The notes under the pieces are model-generated. The model ran no database searches, was not told the DNA's origin, and saw only the letters and a program-made list of their open reading frames with translations. From NCBI GenBank assembly GCA_963770765.1, contig CAVYQS010000015.1:76335-140334 (forward strand): 64,000 nucleotides of DNA. The letters run 5' to 3'. This DNA is from CAVPCY01 sp963770765. GTDB taxonomy: Bacteria; Actinomycetota; Coriobacteriia; Anaerosomatales; PHET01. This document shows positions 45,277 to 52,679 of the stretch, piece by piece. The position numbers and the translations under genes are program-made. The first letter of the stretch is position 1; every line of letters starts with the position of its first letter.

Positions 45277-45816
45277 ATGAGCACTGACTACGTCGTCCGG
45301 CTGGCCGACCCCGAGCACGTCGACCAGCTGCCCGACATCGAGCGCGAGGCGGCCACGAGGTTCGGCGGTTCGCTGCCTGAATCCGTGCTCACGCATGTCA
45401 CCCCGGTGGACGACCTGGCGGCCGCACAACGGGCCGGTCTGCTCTGGGTGGCTCTCGAACCGGCGGGTGCCCCTGTGGGATTCGCCGTCGCCAGCATCTG
45501 CGGACGCCACGCTCACCTCGAAGAACTCGATGTGTTGCCCGGGCACGGCCGCAAGGGGATAGGGACGGCGCTCGTCGAGGCCGTCGACGACTACGCGCTC
45601 AGGAGCGACTGCACCGAGATCACGCTTACCACGTTCCGCGACGTACCGTGGAATGCGCCCTTCTACGCTCGGGTCGGCTTCGAGGTGATACCGGAGCAGG
45701 AACTCGGCGCGGAGCTCGTTCGACGGCTCTCAGATGAGGCAGCGTTGGGGCTGGAACGTTCTCGACGGGTGGCTATGCGCAAGCCGCTGGGCCGTCTGAC
45801 AAGCGCGTCAACCTGA
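45277..45816 (+). CDS. GNAT-family N-acetyltransferase
   Basis: A 179-residue GNAT: YVVRLADPEHVDQLPDIEREAATRF, LLWVALEPAGAPVGFAVASICGRHAHLEELDVLPGHGRKGIGTALVEAVDDYA (motif A, GHGRKGIGT), ITLTTFRDVPWNAPFYARVGFEVIPE. Acceptor unknown. ATG 45277 after GGACGGAGG. The last residues (GRLTSAST) are read from attC35. Confidence 0.9.
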   Translation: MSTDYVVRLADPEHVDQLPDIEREAATRFGGSLPESVLTHVTPVDDLAAAQRAGLLWVALEPAGAPVGFAVASICGRHAHLEELDVLPGHGRKGIGTALVEAVDDYALRSDCTEITLTTFRDVPWNAPFYARVGFEVIPEQELGAELVRRLSDEAALGLERSRRVAMRKPLGRLTSAST

Positions 45817-45889
45817 CGCAGCGGCTCCTCGGCCATCCCGAAAGCGCGCGGCGCCACAGCACTCCTCCGTGCTTCTTGTCACGCTAGAT
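45794..45889 (+). repeat. attC35 (type C, degenerate)
   Basis: R'' GTCTGAC followed by AAGCGCGTCAACCTGACGC, clearly the type C left arm of attC25. The right side (GCTAGAT core at 45883-45889) is weak. Length 96. Confidence 0.55.
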
Positions 45890-46070
45890 GTGGACGCAGA
45901 TCGTCTCGTGGCTGATCGAGACGCCACCGGACCTGAGGTGTCCGGCGATCTGATCCCCAGCCACCATTCAAGCCAGCTTCGTCTTCTCCCGATGATCTTC
46001 GTGCGAGACCACATCGGTCGCGCTCAGCGATGTCGTCGCAGAGTGCAGCCGGGCCGAGGGAGGGAATCGG
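45890..46070. other. Short non-coding interval
   Basis: About 180 bases after attC35 with several short broken readings and no gene that I can support. Probably eroded cassette DNA. Confidence 0.5.
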
Positions 46071-46322
46071 GTGACAGACACGGAGCACTTCGTGCCGTCG
46101 ATGCGTGTGGTGCTGACCATGGCAGTCGCCGCACTCCTGCTCTCGGGGTGTGGCGGCAAGGTCCCTTCGCGACCGGCCAGTGCGCCGGCTCCGGTGCCCC
46201 AGGCGGCCGCGTCGGCTCCCGCTTCGCGGCTGTCCGCTGGGATGGAAGCCGCAGACACCGCATCGCGAGCAGTCGACCAGATCAACACGCAATCCGACGC
46301 CGCGATCGACGACAGTCAATAG
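46071..46322 (+). CDS. Small predicted lipoprotein
   Basis: An 83-residue protein: RVVLTMAVAALLLSGCGGKVPSRPASAPAPVPQAAASAPASRLSAGMEAADTASRAVDQINTQSDAAIDD. Signal peptide with lipobox LSGC, a Pro/Ala-rich linker and a short helix. GTG 46071 follows GAGGGAG. No family recognised. The following 46323-46473 shows no gene. Confidence 0.65.
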   Translation: MTDTEHFVPSMRVVLTMAVAALLLSGCGGKVPSRPASAPAPVPQAAASAPASRLSAGMEAADTASRAVDQINTQSDAAIDDSQ

Positions 46323-46473
46323 GGACTTGCCCCCGAGGAAACTCGCCTCGGTGACCGCGTGCTGGCTACTCGTCGGCGCGCTCCCTGAGCGGAGACCCTG
46401 CTGGCCGCGTTCATCGGACTCGCGGGGTCTCGTGATATCGGCGCTGCCCCGGCGGAAGCGCGGGGCATCGGGC

Positions 46474-46555
46474 CGCTGGCAAGCGCATCGAGCCGACACC
46501 GCAGGTTAGAATCATCCCGAGGCGCGTGAGGGCCGCTCACGCAGACACGTTGGGT
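46474..46555 (+). repeat. attC36 (type B, degenerate)
   Basis: GCGCATCGAGCCGACACCGC, GGTTAGAATCATCC and GGCCGCTCACGC are clear; R' GTTGGGT intact, R'' changed to CGCTGGC. Length 82. Confidence 0.72.
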
Positions 46556-46574
46556 AAGCCGAGAAGATTGGCGG

Positions 46575-47258
46575 GTGGCATTGCTGACCGGGCCTCTGAT
46601 CGCTGAGCTGCTCTTGGCTGCCGCCGGCGTGGCTTTCAACCCGCCAGCCATCATCGCGTCGATCGTCTTGGCGTCCTCCTCACGTCGCAAGGCGGTCGCA
46701 TTCGGGGGCGGCTGGCTGGCTGGCCTGATCATGATCGGCTCGGTGGTCATGCTGGTCGGTGATGTGAGCGAGCTGTTGGACGGACCATCCATGCTGGCGC
46801 TCGCTGCGAAGCTGGTGCTGGGCGCGGTGCTGGTCATCTGGGCAGCGGCCAAGTCGCGCAAGCGGTCTGCGTCATCCGGCCCTGATGAGACGCCACGCTG
46901 GATACGCTCGCTGACCGGCCTCTCGTCTCCGCGCGCCCTCCTCGCAGCTGCGGCTTACGCGTCACTCAACCCCAAGACACTGGCTTTCGTCGTCGCAGGT
47001 GTACTGGCCATTCTGGGTGCTTCCTTGAACGTGACGGCGGAATGGATCACGCTGCTGCTTTTCGTCATCCTCGCCAGCCTGTCCGTCACGGTGCCAGTCG
47101 CTATCGCCGTGATCGCCCCCCAGCGCTCAGCGGACGCGCTGGCCGCGGCCAGACTCTGGCTCAGCGACAATGGTTCGATGGTCACCGCCGCCGTTCTCGC
47201 GGTTCTCGGCGTCCTGCTTCTCTTCTCCGCGATCGCTGGTCTTCTTCAGCTTCCGTGA
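46575..47258 (+). CDS. GAP/LysE-like membrane protein
   Basis: A 227-residue protein with six helices: LIAELLLAAAGVAFNPPAIIASIVLASSSRRKAVAFGGGWLAGLIMIGSVVMLVG, LALAAKLVLGAVLVIWAAAKSRKR, ALLAAAAYASLNPKTLAFVVAGVLAIL, WITLLLFVILASLSVTVPVAIAVIAP. The NPPAI and NPKTL pair and layout fit the GAP (Sap) family of small-molecule or lipid exporters. GTG start. Confidence 0.8.
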   Translation: MALLTGPLIAELLLAAAGVAFNPPAIIASIVLASSSRRKAVAFGGGWLAGLIMIGSVVMLVGDVSELLDGPSMLALAAKLVLGAVLVIWAAAKSRKRSASSGPDETPRWIRSLTGLSSPRALLAAAAYASLNPKTLAFVVAGVLAILGASLNVTAEWITLLLFVILASLSVTVPVAIAVIAPQRSADALAAARLWLSDNGSMVTAAVLAVLGVLLLFSAIAGLLQLP

Positions 47259-47270
47259 ACCGCCGTGAGT

Positions 47271-47354
47271 GCCTGGCGGCGGGATCGCGCCCGATGCCAG
47301 AAGGTAGACTGATCTGGGAGAGGGCGTCTGCGTCTGCTCACGCGCACGTCAGTC
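47271..47354 (+). repeat. attC37 (type A, degenerate)
   Basis: GCCTGGC (R''), GATGCCAGAAGGTAGACTGA, GCGTCTGCTCACGCGC and GTCAGTC (R'). Left arm mostly lost. Confidence 0.6.
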
Positions 47355-47382
47355 GCAGCGATAGAGGGGGAGAGGGGACGCG

Positions 47383-47943
47383 ATGGGCCGGCTGATCTAC
47401 TCGATGATTCAGTCCCTTGACGGTTACGTCGCAGACGCGGCCGGCACGTTCGACTGGGCGGAGCCTGACGAGTCAGTGCACGTCTTCGCCAACGAGCTGC
47501 AGCGCCCTATCGGCACGAACCTCCTCGGCAGGCGGATGCATGACGTGATGTCGGCCTGGGAGACGCTCGGCACACACGGCGACGAGCCTGCCTACGTGGC
47601 TGAGTTCGGCGAGCTGTGGCGTGCGTCCGAGAAGGTCGTCTACTCGACCACCTTGGACTCGGTGTGCACGGCTCGTACCCGGATCGAGCGCTCGTTCGAG
47701 CCCGACGCCGTCCGACGGATGAAGGACGAGCTGGTGGGTGACATCTCCATAGGCGGACCGAACCTGGCGGGCCAAGCGATCGCGGCCGGTCTGGTCGATG
47801 GGTATCAGCTGTTCGTCGTGCCCGTCGTCGTGGGCGGGGGCACGCGCTGTCTGCCGGATGGAGTCCGGCTCGACTTACAGCTCGTCGACCACCGCCGGTT
47901 CGACAACGGTACGGTGTACCTGAGCTATCGCCCGCTCGAGTGA
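47383..47943 (+). CDS. Dihydrofolate reductase/RibD C-terminal family protein
   Basis: A 186-residue protein: MGRLIYSMIQSLDGYVADAAGTFDWAEPDESVHVFANELQRPIGTNLLGRRMHDVM, ARTRIERSFEPDAVRRMKDELVGDISIGGPNLAGQAIAAGLVDGYQLFVVPVVVGGGTRCLPDGVRLDLQLVDHRRFDNGTVYLSY. Matches the RibD_C/DHFR-like reductases common in Actinomycetota; substrate unknown. ATG 47383 after GGGGGAGAGGGG. Confidence 0.92.
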   Translation: MGRLIYSMIQSLDGYVADAAGTFDWAEPDESVHVFANELQRPIGTNLLGRRMHDVMSAWETLGTHGDEPAYVAEFGELWRASEKVVYSTTLDSVCTARTRIERSFEPDAVRRMKDELVGDISIGGPNLAGQAIAAGLVDGYQLFVVPVVVGGGTRCLPDGVRLDLQLVDHRRFDNGTVYLSYRPLE

Positions 47944-48038
47944 CGCACGCGCATCGGGCGAGACATCTTGCCCCGTGCCGCTATTCTGAGACGGCTTCTT
48001 GACTGACGGGGTTCCGGCGTCCGGGTGCGCGCGGCAGG

Positions 48039-48096
48039 GCCGGCGAAGGATCAACCTGACTCGTCGCGCTCGCAGGCCATCCCCGGCACATTTGGC
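48039..48096 (+). repeat. attC38 (type C, degenerate)
   Basis: GCCGGCGAAGGATCAACCTGAC aligns with the left arm of attC4, and GCAGGCCATCCCCGGCACAT with its right end. Both cores are lost. Another eroded left arm (GCGCATCGGGCGAGAC) is visible near 47950. Confidence 0.45.
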
Positions 48097-48110
48097 AGAA
48101 TGGGAGTCTG

Positions 48111-48854
48111 GTGAGGGGAGTACGCGCGACAGTGGCCTTGGTCGTCGCCAGCCTGTTCGTCGGCACGGCATGCATCGCGACCCTTCGGTCGGGCTCGACC
48201 CCAGAGGGTGTCATCGTGGGTTTCGGCGACAGTCTGGTGTACGGCTCCAACTACCCGAAGCCCTGGCTGTACACCATCCTTGAGCGCCTCACTACCGGCC
48301 CGATCACGTACTCGCCAGAGTGGCCTTGGGGCTGGGATGCGCCGGGCACTCGCAGTGACCGTTGGTACGAATCGGGCGGCGTGCGCATCTACAACAGCGG
48401 CATCGACGGAAACACCACGGCGCAGATGCGCTCTCGGTTCGAACAGGACGTCGTGGCGGTGGAACCCGATAGCTGTCTGATTCTCGGCGGGGCGAATGAC
48501 ATCTTTCGAGGCGTTCCCATCTCCTCTATCGAGGCCAATCTCACCCAGCTCTACGATGAATGCGCGGATGCCGGCATCACTCCGGTCGCGTGCACGCTGA
48601 CACCGGTGAAGTCGGGGTTTCTTCTCGGAGACTCTGCTGATGCGGATGCCATCAACTCGTCGATCGACACACTCAACGAGTGGATCAGGAACCACTGCGC
48701 CGAGCGCGAGATCGCGGTCGTCGACTTCAATGCCGTGGTCAAGGAGGATCCCGCGACCTACCTTCAGGACGACGGCATCCACCCCAGCGAAGCGGGCCAT
48801 GATGCAATGGGGCGCTCAGTGGACCCGGCTGTACTGGGCCTTGCTTGGCACTAG
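48111..48854 (+). CDS. SGNH/GDSL-type hydrolase, secreted
   Basis: A 247-residue protein with an N-terminal signal (TVALVVASLFVGTAC, possible lipobox). SGNH blocks: IVGFGDSLVYGSN (Ser), YNSGIDGNT (Gly), LILGGANDIF (Asn) and DDGIHPSEAGHDAMG (Asp/His). Likely an extracytoplasmic esterase or lipase. GTG start. The codon after the signal cleavage begins ATLRSGS. Confidence 0.87.
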   Translation: MRGVRATVALVVASLFVGTACIATLRSGSTPEGVIVGFGDSLVYGSNYPKPWLYTILERLTTGPITYSPEWPWGWDAPGTRSDRWYESGGVRIYNSGIDGNTTAQMRSRFEQDVVAVEPDSCLILGGANDIFRGVPISSIEANLTQLYDECADAGITPVACTLTPVKSGFLLGDSADADAINSSIDTLNEWIRNHCAEREIAVVDFNAVVKEDPATYLQDDGIHPSEAGHDAMGRSVDPAVLGLAWH

Positions 48855-49061
48855 GCACGTCAGACGCGTCGGGACAGTCGTTGAGGACGGGGGGCGTGGA
48901 CACGGAACCGTTGGTCGGGACGGAGCGTCCGGACGCATGACGTCAGTCAGACCCTCGGCTACATTGCCAGCGAGTATGACTCGATGGACGACCACGGCAA
49001 CCGCGAGATGGACGGCGGCCTGAGCCAGTAGGCTGCGCGTCCGGTCAGAAAAGGGGACCCG
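48855..49061. other. Interval with a gene remnant
   Basis: Contains an in-frame tail QTLGYIASEYDSMDDHGNRE-MDGGLSQ ending at a stop near 49031, without a start or upstream gene, so probably the end of a deleted coding region. Nothing else supportable. Confidence 0.4.
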
Positions 49062-49442
49062 ATGACCGAGCCCATGAATGGTGACTACTCCAGCGGCGAA
49101 CTGCGCGACGCACGTCGACCGATCGCCTCGCTCATCAGCAAGTCCGAGAAGGCGCAGCAGAAGCTGACGCCAGGGACCTGGCAGCACTCGATGTTGCGAG
49201 ACAACCTCAAGGCATTGCGGATCGCATCCGCGCTCATGAACGATGAAACCTACCACGCTGATGATCTCGCGCGGGACGACCTCCATGCAGCCCTGCGCGC
49301 ATTCGCATCAATGGTGAGCAGGGTCGAAGTGACCCAGGCGAAGTCATCCCCCGGTACTTCCCAGCACACGCTGCTGACGAATCGGCTCAAGGCGCTGCGA
49401 ATCGCGGAGTCGCTGGTGAGAGTTGAGATCGGCAGGCGCTAG
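49062..49442 (+). CDS. Internally duplicated hypothetical protein
   Basis: A 126-residue helical protein made of two copies of one unit: first LRDARRPIASLISKSEKAQQKLTPGTWQHSMLRDNLKALRIASALMNDE, second LHAALRAFASMVSRVEVTQAKSSPGTSQHTLLTNRLKALRIAESLVRVE. The shared core is xPGTxQHxxLxxxLKALRIAxxL. ATG 49062 follows AAAGGGG. Unknown function. Confidence 0.75.
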   Translation: MTEPMNGDYSSGELRDARRPIASLISKSEKAQQKLTPGTWQHSMLRDNLKALRIASALMNDETYHADDLARDDLHAALRAFASMVSRVEVTQAKSSPGTSQHTLLTNRLKALRIAESLVRVEIGRR

Positions 49443-49517
49443 GTCCGCATCGCGGTGCCTGACCAGAAGACACGGAAGCCCACTTGAACCTGCGAGCGGC
49501 GTCGAGCGACCCCGCGT

Positions 49518-49889
49518 TCAGCCCATCGCCCTTCGAAGAAGCTCCTCGATCCGCGCTGCTTCTTCGTCGCCCAGCTCGGTCAGGGCGTACGACGTCGGCC
49601 ACATGGCACCTTCATCGAGCGCGGCCGTCTCCTCAAACCCGAACGTCGCATAGCGCGCGTTGAACTTCGATGCGCTCTGGAAGAAGCACAGCACTTTGCC
49701 CTCCTTCGCGTATGCCGGCATCCCGTACCACAGTCGCGGCTTCAGCGACGGGGCCGTCCTCTCGACGATCGAGTGGAACCGCATGGCCATCGCCTGGTCA
49801 TGTGCCGGCATCGCGGCGATGTTCTCAAGCACCTCAGTGAGCCCGTCGACCTTCTTCTTCGGCTTGCTCGCGCGTTTGTCGTCGGCCAT
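49518..49889 (-). CDS. DUF1801/YdhG-family protein
   Basis: A 123-residue protein on the minus strand: KKKVDGLTEVLENIAAMPAHDQAMAMRFHSIVERTAPSLKPRLWYGMPAYAKEGKVLCFFQSASKFNARYATFGFEETAALDEGAMWPTSYALTELGDEEAARIEELLRRA. The PRLWYGMPAYxKxGKVLCFFQxASKFxxRYATxGF pattern is the DUF1801 fold. ATG 49889. Only distal array gene read against the cassette direction. Confidence 0.88.
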   Translation of the reverse strand: MADDKRASKPKKKVDGLTEVLENIAAMPAHDQAMAMRFHSIVERTAPSLKPRLWYGMPAYAKEGKVLCFFQSASKFNARYATFGFEETAALDEGAMWPTSYALTELGDEEAARIEELLRRAMG

Positions 49890-50151
49890 GGTCACGTCCG
49901 CCTCCTCCGCAGGGGTCCTCCAGGGAGGATACCCACGGCAGGCGGAGCAGGGTCTCAGCACGGCCGCCGCATCGGTTCTCGGCCCGAGACCCGGGGAATA
50001 CTAACGCCGTGGGTCGGCGTCTACGCTGCCGGTGCGGGAGTGGTCGGAGCACTGGTTGCGGGGTCGTCGGCTGCAGACGCAGTGGTTGCGGTCGGCTCCG
50101 CCCACCATGGGCGCGACGTAGGGTCGACAGCACTGTACTGAAGGAGGGCTG

Positions 50152-50559
50152 ATGACAAGATCTCTGCGAGTCGTCGTGTCGGTGCTGATGGGCGTGCTGC
50201 TCATCTCTGCACTGTCGGCCTGCGCATCGAACGCTGCGCCCCCGCTCGAGTTGACGAGCGGCGACAACGATTCGCGACAGGCTCTCGGGGTCGGCCAGCG
50301 GCTGAAGATCACGCTCGACTCGAACCCATCCACCGGATTCGTGTGGGCGGTTGACGGGGTCGTCCCGGCCCAGCTTGAGCAGTTGGGTGAGCCGCGGTAC
50401 TCGAGTCAGTCCAGTCTGGCCGGTGCGGGCGGGGCGGAGGTCTGGACCTTCGCGGGCACGTCGGTTGGCCGGGGCACGCTGAAGCTCAAGTACTGGCGGT
50501 CATTCGAGCCGACGGCGGCCCCAGCCGACACCTTCGAGGTCACTGTCGATGTCCGGTAG
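50152..50559 (+). CDS. Chagasin-type cysteine protease inhibitor (I42), lipoprotein
   Basis: A 135-residue protein: signal VVVSVLMGVLLISALSAC with lipobox, then the three chagasin loops NPSTGFVW (BC, NPTTGY-like), GAGGAEVWTFAG (DE) and LKYWRSFEP (FG, RPW-like). Such inhibitors block papain-family proteases outside the cell. ATG 50152 after GGAGGGC. Confidence 0.9.
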   Translation: MTRSLRVVVSVLMGVLLISALSACASNAAPPLELTSGDNDSRQALGVGQRLKITLDSNPSTGFVWAVDGVVPAQLEQLGEPRYSSQSSLAGAGGAEVWTFAGTSVGRGTLKLKYWRSFEPTAAPADTFEVTVDVR

Positions 50560-50608
50560 CCATCATCGGATAGGCGGTGCGTTGCCGGCCGCTCGCACGG
50601 TGTGGTCT

Positions 50609-50695
50609 GTCGAAGCAGCGCATCGAGCAGATCGTGCACGGTAGGCCGCTGCAATGAGAAGCGCATGACCACTCTCGCTGCGCAAGAGGTCGGAC
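50609..50695 (+). repeat. attC39 (degenerate, attC13-like)
   Basis: GTCGAAG, GCGCATCGAGCAGATCGTGC, ACGGTAGGCCGCTGCAATGA, GCGCATGACCACT, CGCTGCGCAA, GTCGGAC: each block aligns with attC13. Length 87. Confidence 0.65.
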
Positions 50696-50715
50696 ACCGC
50701 CGAGGGGAGCTCAGA

Positions 50716-51138
50716 ATGGACGCCGGAGGCGCACGCTCGCTTGTGGAGGACGAGGCTTCGGTTCGCGCAGTCGAGGAGGCGTACGACTCTGCGTGGAACG
50801 AAGGCGATATCGCGGCGATTCTCGCACTACTCACCGACGGCGTGGTCATCATCAACCCCTATGGCGAGACGACCACCGGGCGTACCGAGGTCGAGCGATT
50901 CTTCACGATGCTCTTCAGCGACGTGGCCAAGGGGTCCACGCATTCGTCCCGGATCCGGGCGGTCCACTTCGTCACTCCCGATGTCGCCGTGGTCGACGCG
51001 GAGGCGGTCATCTTCGATTTCGGGCCCGGTCCGGAGCCTGTGCGGCACAGTTTCACCGACGTGCTGGTGCGGACTCTCGATGGCTGGCGCATCGATCAGA
51101 TTCGGGCATTCGTGTTCATGCCGCGGCCTTCGACGTAG
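50716..51138 (+). CDS. NTF2-like/SnoaL-type fold protein
   Basis: A 140-residue protein: EDEASVRAVEEAYDSAWNEGDIAAILALLTDGVVIINPYGETTTGRTEVERFFTMLFSDVAKGSTHSSRIRAVHFVTPDVAVVDAEAVIFDF, ending SFTDVLVRTLDGWRIDQIRAFVF. This is the SgcJ/EcaC (DUF4440-like) branch of NTF2-like proteins; function open. ATG 50716 after GAGGGGAG. Confidence 0.88.
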   Translation: MDAGGARSLVEDEASVRAVEEAYDSAWNEGDIAAILALLTDGVVIINPYGETTTGRTEVERFFTMLFSDVAKGSTHSSRIRAVHFVTPDVAVVDAEAVIFDFGPGPEPVRHSFTDVLVRTLDGWRIDQIRAFVFMPRPST

Positions 51139-51189
51139 ACTCACCGGGGTGTCGTGTCGGGTCTCGCAGCGCTGCCATCCATGCGGGTC

Positions 51190-51276
51190 GGCTGACACGA
51201 GCGTGGAGCGGGACGCCGACAGATAGACTGCGGACGATGGGGTCATGCGCGTCTGCTCATGCGCAAGACGTGAGGC
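51190..51276 (+). repeat. attC40 (degenerate)
   Basis: GGCTGAC (R''), GCGTGGAGCGGGACGCCGAC, AGATAGACTGCGGA, GCGCGTCTGCTCATGCGCAA, GTGAGGC (R'). Length 87. Confidence 0.65.
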
Positions 51277-51315
51277 GCACCAGAGGCGAGGGAGAATCAT
51301 GCAAGAAGAGAGAGA

Positions 51316-51325
51316 GGGGGGGGGG
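51316..51325 (+). repeat. Ten-G homopolymer next to a start codon
   Basis: An uninterrupted run of ten G, preceded by GAGAGAGA, ends 2 bases before the GTG of the GIY-YIG-like gene and forms its ribosome-binding region. Confidence 0.85.
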
Positions 51326-51327
51326 TC

Positions 51328-51663
51328 GTGGCGCGCCGAACGGCGACATACAACGTCTACGTCATCGAGTTGAGTCGCGATGTGCTTCAGCACAACAGGT
51401 TCGTTGATGCCAACCCGTACCTCCGCGCGGACAGACCGTGTGTCTACGTCGGCTCAACCTGTCTCACCCCGGAGGAGCGCTACCAGCAGCATCTCGATGG
51501 CCATAAGTCCAATCGATACGCGCACGAGTACGCCATCCAACTGAAGCCCCGGCTCTACAGGGATCTGCAGGGCTTCAAGACGAGAAGACTCGCAGAGGCA
51601 GCGGAAGTGCAGCGCGCGGAGAGCCTCAGGAAGCGCGGGTACGCCGTCTGGTACGGCGTCTGA
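51328..51663 (+). CDS. GIY-YIG nuclease-like protein
   Basis: A 111-residue protein: ATYNVYVIELSRDVL, RPCVYVGSTCLTPEERYQQHLDGHKSNRYAHEYAIQLKPRLYRDLQGFKTRRLAEAAEVQRAESLRKRGYAVW. VYVIEL...CVYVGST stands for the GIY and YIG strands, and EERYQQH for the following catalytic-helix region. Reduced form; nuclease activity unproven. GTG 51328. Confidence 0.75.
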   Translation: MARRTATYNVYVIELSRDVLQHNRFVDANPYLRADRPCVYVGSTCLTPEERYQQHLDGHKSNRYAHEYAIQLKPRLYRDLQGFKTRRLAEAAEVQRAESLRKRGYAVWYGV

Positions 51664-51700
51664 TCGGCCGACAATCACATCATGCACTCAGGAGTGGCGC

Positions 51701-52057
51701 GTGACACTGGATGAGTTCTTCGCCGGGCACGACGATTCCAGACGGGTCTACGACGCCGTCAGCGAGGCCGTCGCGCAGACGGGACCTGCGGACACCATCG
51801 TCACGAAGAGCCAAGTGGCCTTTCGCCGTCGTACCAGGTTCGCGTTCGTCTGGATTCCGGACGCGTATCTGCGCAACAGTGATGTGCCGCTGGTGCTGAC
51901 GGTGGGGCTGCGGCGGCGCGACGACTCGCCGCGGTGGAAGCAGGTTGTGGAACCTGCACCGGGCCGTTTCACCCATCACATTGAGCTGGACGATTCGTCG
52001 GATGTCGACGAAGAGGTTCGCGGGTGGCTTCGGGAAGCCTGGGCGGCGGCGAAATAG
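51701..52057 (+). CDS. DUF5655-domain protein
   Basis: A 118-residue protein: TLDEFFAGHDDSRRVYDAVSEAVAQTGPADTIVTKSQVAFRRRTRFAFVWIPDAYLRNSDVPLVLTVGLRRRDDSPRWKQVVEPAPGRFTHHIELDDSSDVDEEVRGWLREAW. The KSQVAFRRRxxFAxxWxP...LTVxLxRRDxSPRWKxVVxPxPGRFTHHxEL pattern is the DUF5655 family, unknown role. GTG 51701. Confidence 0.83.
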   Translation: MTLDEFFAGHDDSRRVYDAVSEAVAQTGPADTIVTKSQVAFRRRTRFAFVWIPDAYLRNSDVPLVLTVGLRRRDDSPRWKQVVEPAPGRFTHHIELDDSSDVDEEVRGWLREAWAAAK

Positions 52058-52136
52058 GCAAGGAATGCCGGAAGGCCAAAGGGGCTAGAATCGTCCTGGG
52101 GCGTATCGACGTCTGCTCGTGCGCGACTCGCTCGGC
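52053..52136 (+). repeat. attC41 (degenerate)
   Basis: AATGCCGGAAGGCCA, GGGGCTAGAATCGTCCTG, GCGTATCGACGTCTGCTCGTGCGC, GCTCGGC core. R'' lost. The last partly complete site; a lone GTTAGCT core at 52672-52678 may be a further remnant. Confidence 0.55.
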
Positions 52137-52160
52137 CGAAGTAGGAGGAGGTCGTCATAC

Positions 52161-52640
52161 GTGCTGGTGATCCGCTGTACCCGGGAGTTGCTGGAAGGCG
52201 TGACTGCGCCCGCGACGGACGAGGTGGCTTCGACCACCGCGCTGGGTGACTGGTTCGCGCAGCAGGTCGTCATCGGCGATCAGTCGTTCATTCTGCTCGT
52301 GAGTCGTTTGTCACGCCTTCCCCTCGTGATGCCCGGCGCTGATGCCACGGTCATCCTCACCGGCTTCGCCGACGCACTCGAGGACTTGCTGCTGGGTCTG
52401 GACGGCTCACCAGAGGCCGTTGCCGACGAGGTCGGCCAGTGTCGTCAGATCGTGTTCGCGGCCGGCGATGGTTCATCCGTCCGAGCGTCGGGCAACGACT
52501 TCGCGCGTCACATGAAGCGGCTCAAACCGGAGGAGCTGCAGGGCGATGCCACTGAGATCTCGTTGAGACTCGGAAAGATCCCTCTGAAGACCCTGGGGTT
52601 TGCGCTCCCGACTGAAGCCACGCGTAAGCTGCTGGAGTAG
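52161..52640 (+). CDS. DUF6933-like protein
   Basis: A 159-residue protein: VLVIRCTRELLEGVTAPATDEVASTTALGDWFAQQVVIGDQSFILLVSRLSRLPLVMPGADATVILTGFADALEDLLLGLDGSPEAVADEVGQCRQIVFAAGDGSSVRASGNDFARHMKRL. The IRCTxxLL...LGDWxA...ILLVS..SRLPLVMP pattern matches a family of unknown function (DUF6933) found in TA-like or plasmid settings. GTG 52161. Confidence 0.72.
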   Translation: MLVIRCTRELLEGVTAPATDEVASTTALGDWFAQQVVIGDQSFILLVSRLSRLPLVMPGADATVILTGFADALEDLLLGLDGSPEAVADEVGQCRQIVFAAGDGSSVRASGNDFARHMKRLKPEELQGDATEISLRLGKIPLKTLGFALPTEATRKLLE

Positions 52641-52679
52641 CGGGCTCGGAGGGGACGCCCGGAGGGGAGGTGTTAGCTC

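Noticed and set aside
45890..45960. Transposase fragment (reading WTQIVSWLIETPPDLRCPAI)
   Set aside because: Too short and without recognisable catalytic motif or terminal repeats.
48859..48865. GTCAGAC just after the SGNH hydrolase as an attC core
   Set aside because: No arm sequence precedes it; the matching bases would fall inside conserved coding sequence.
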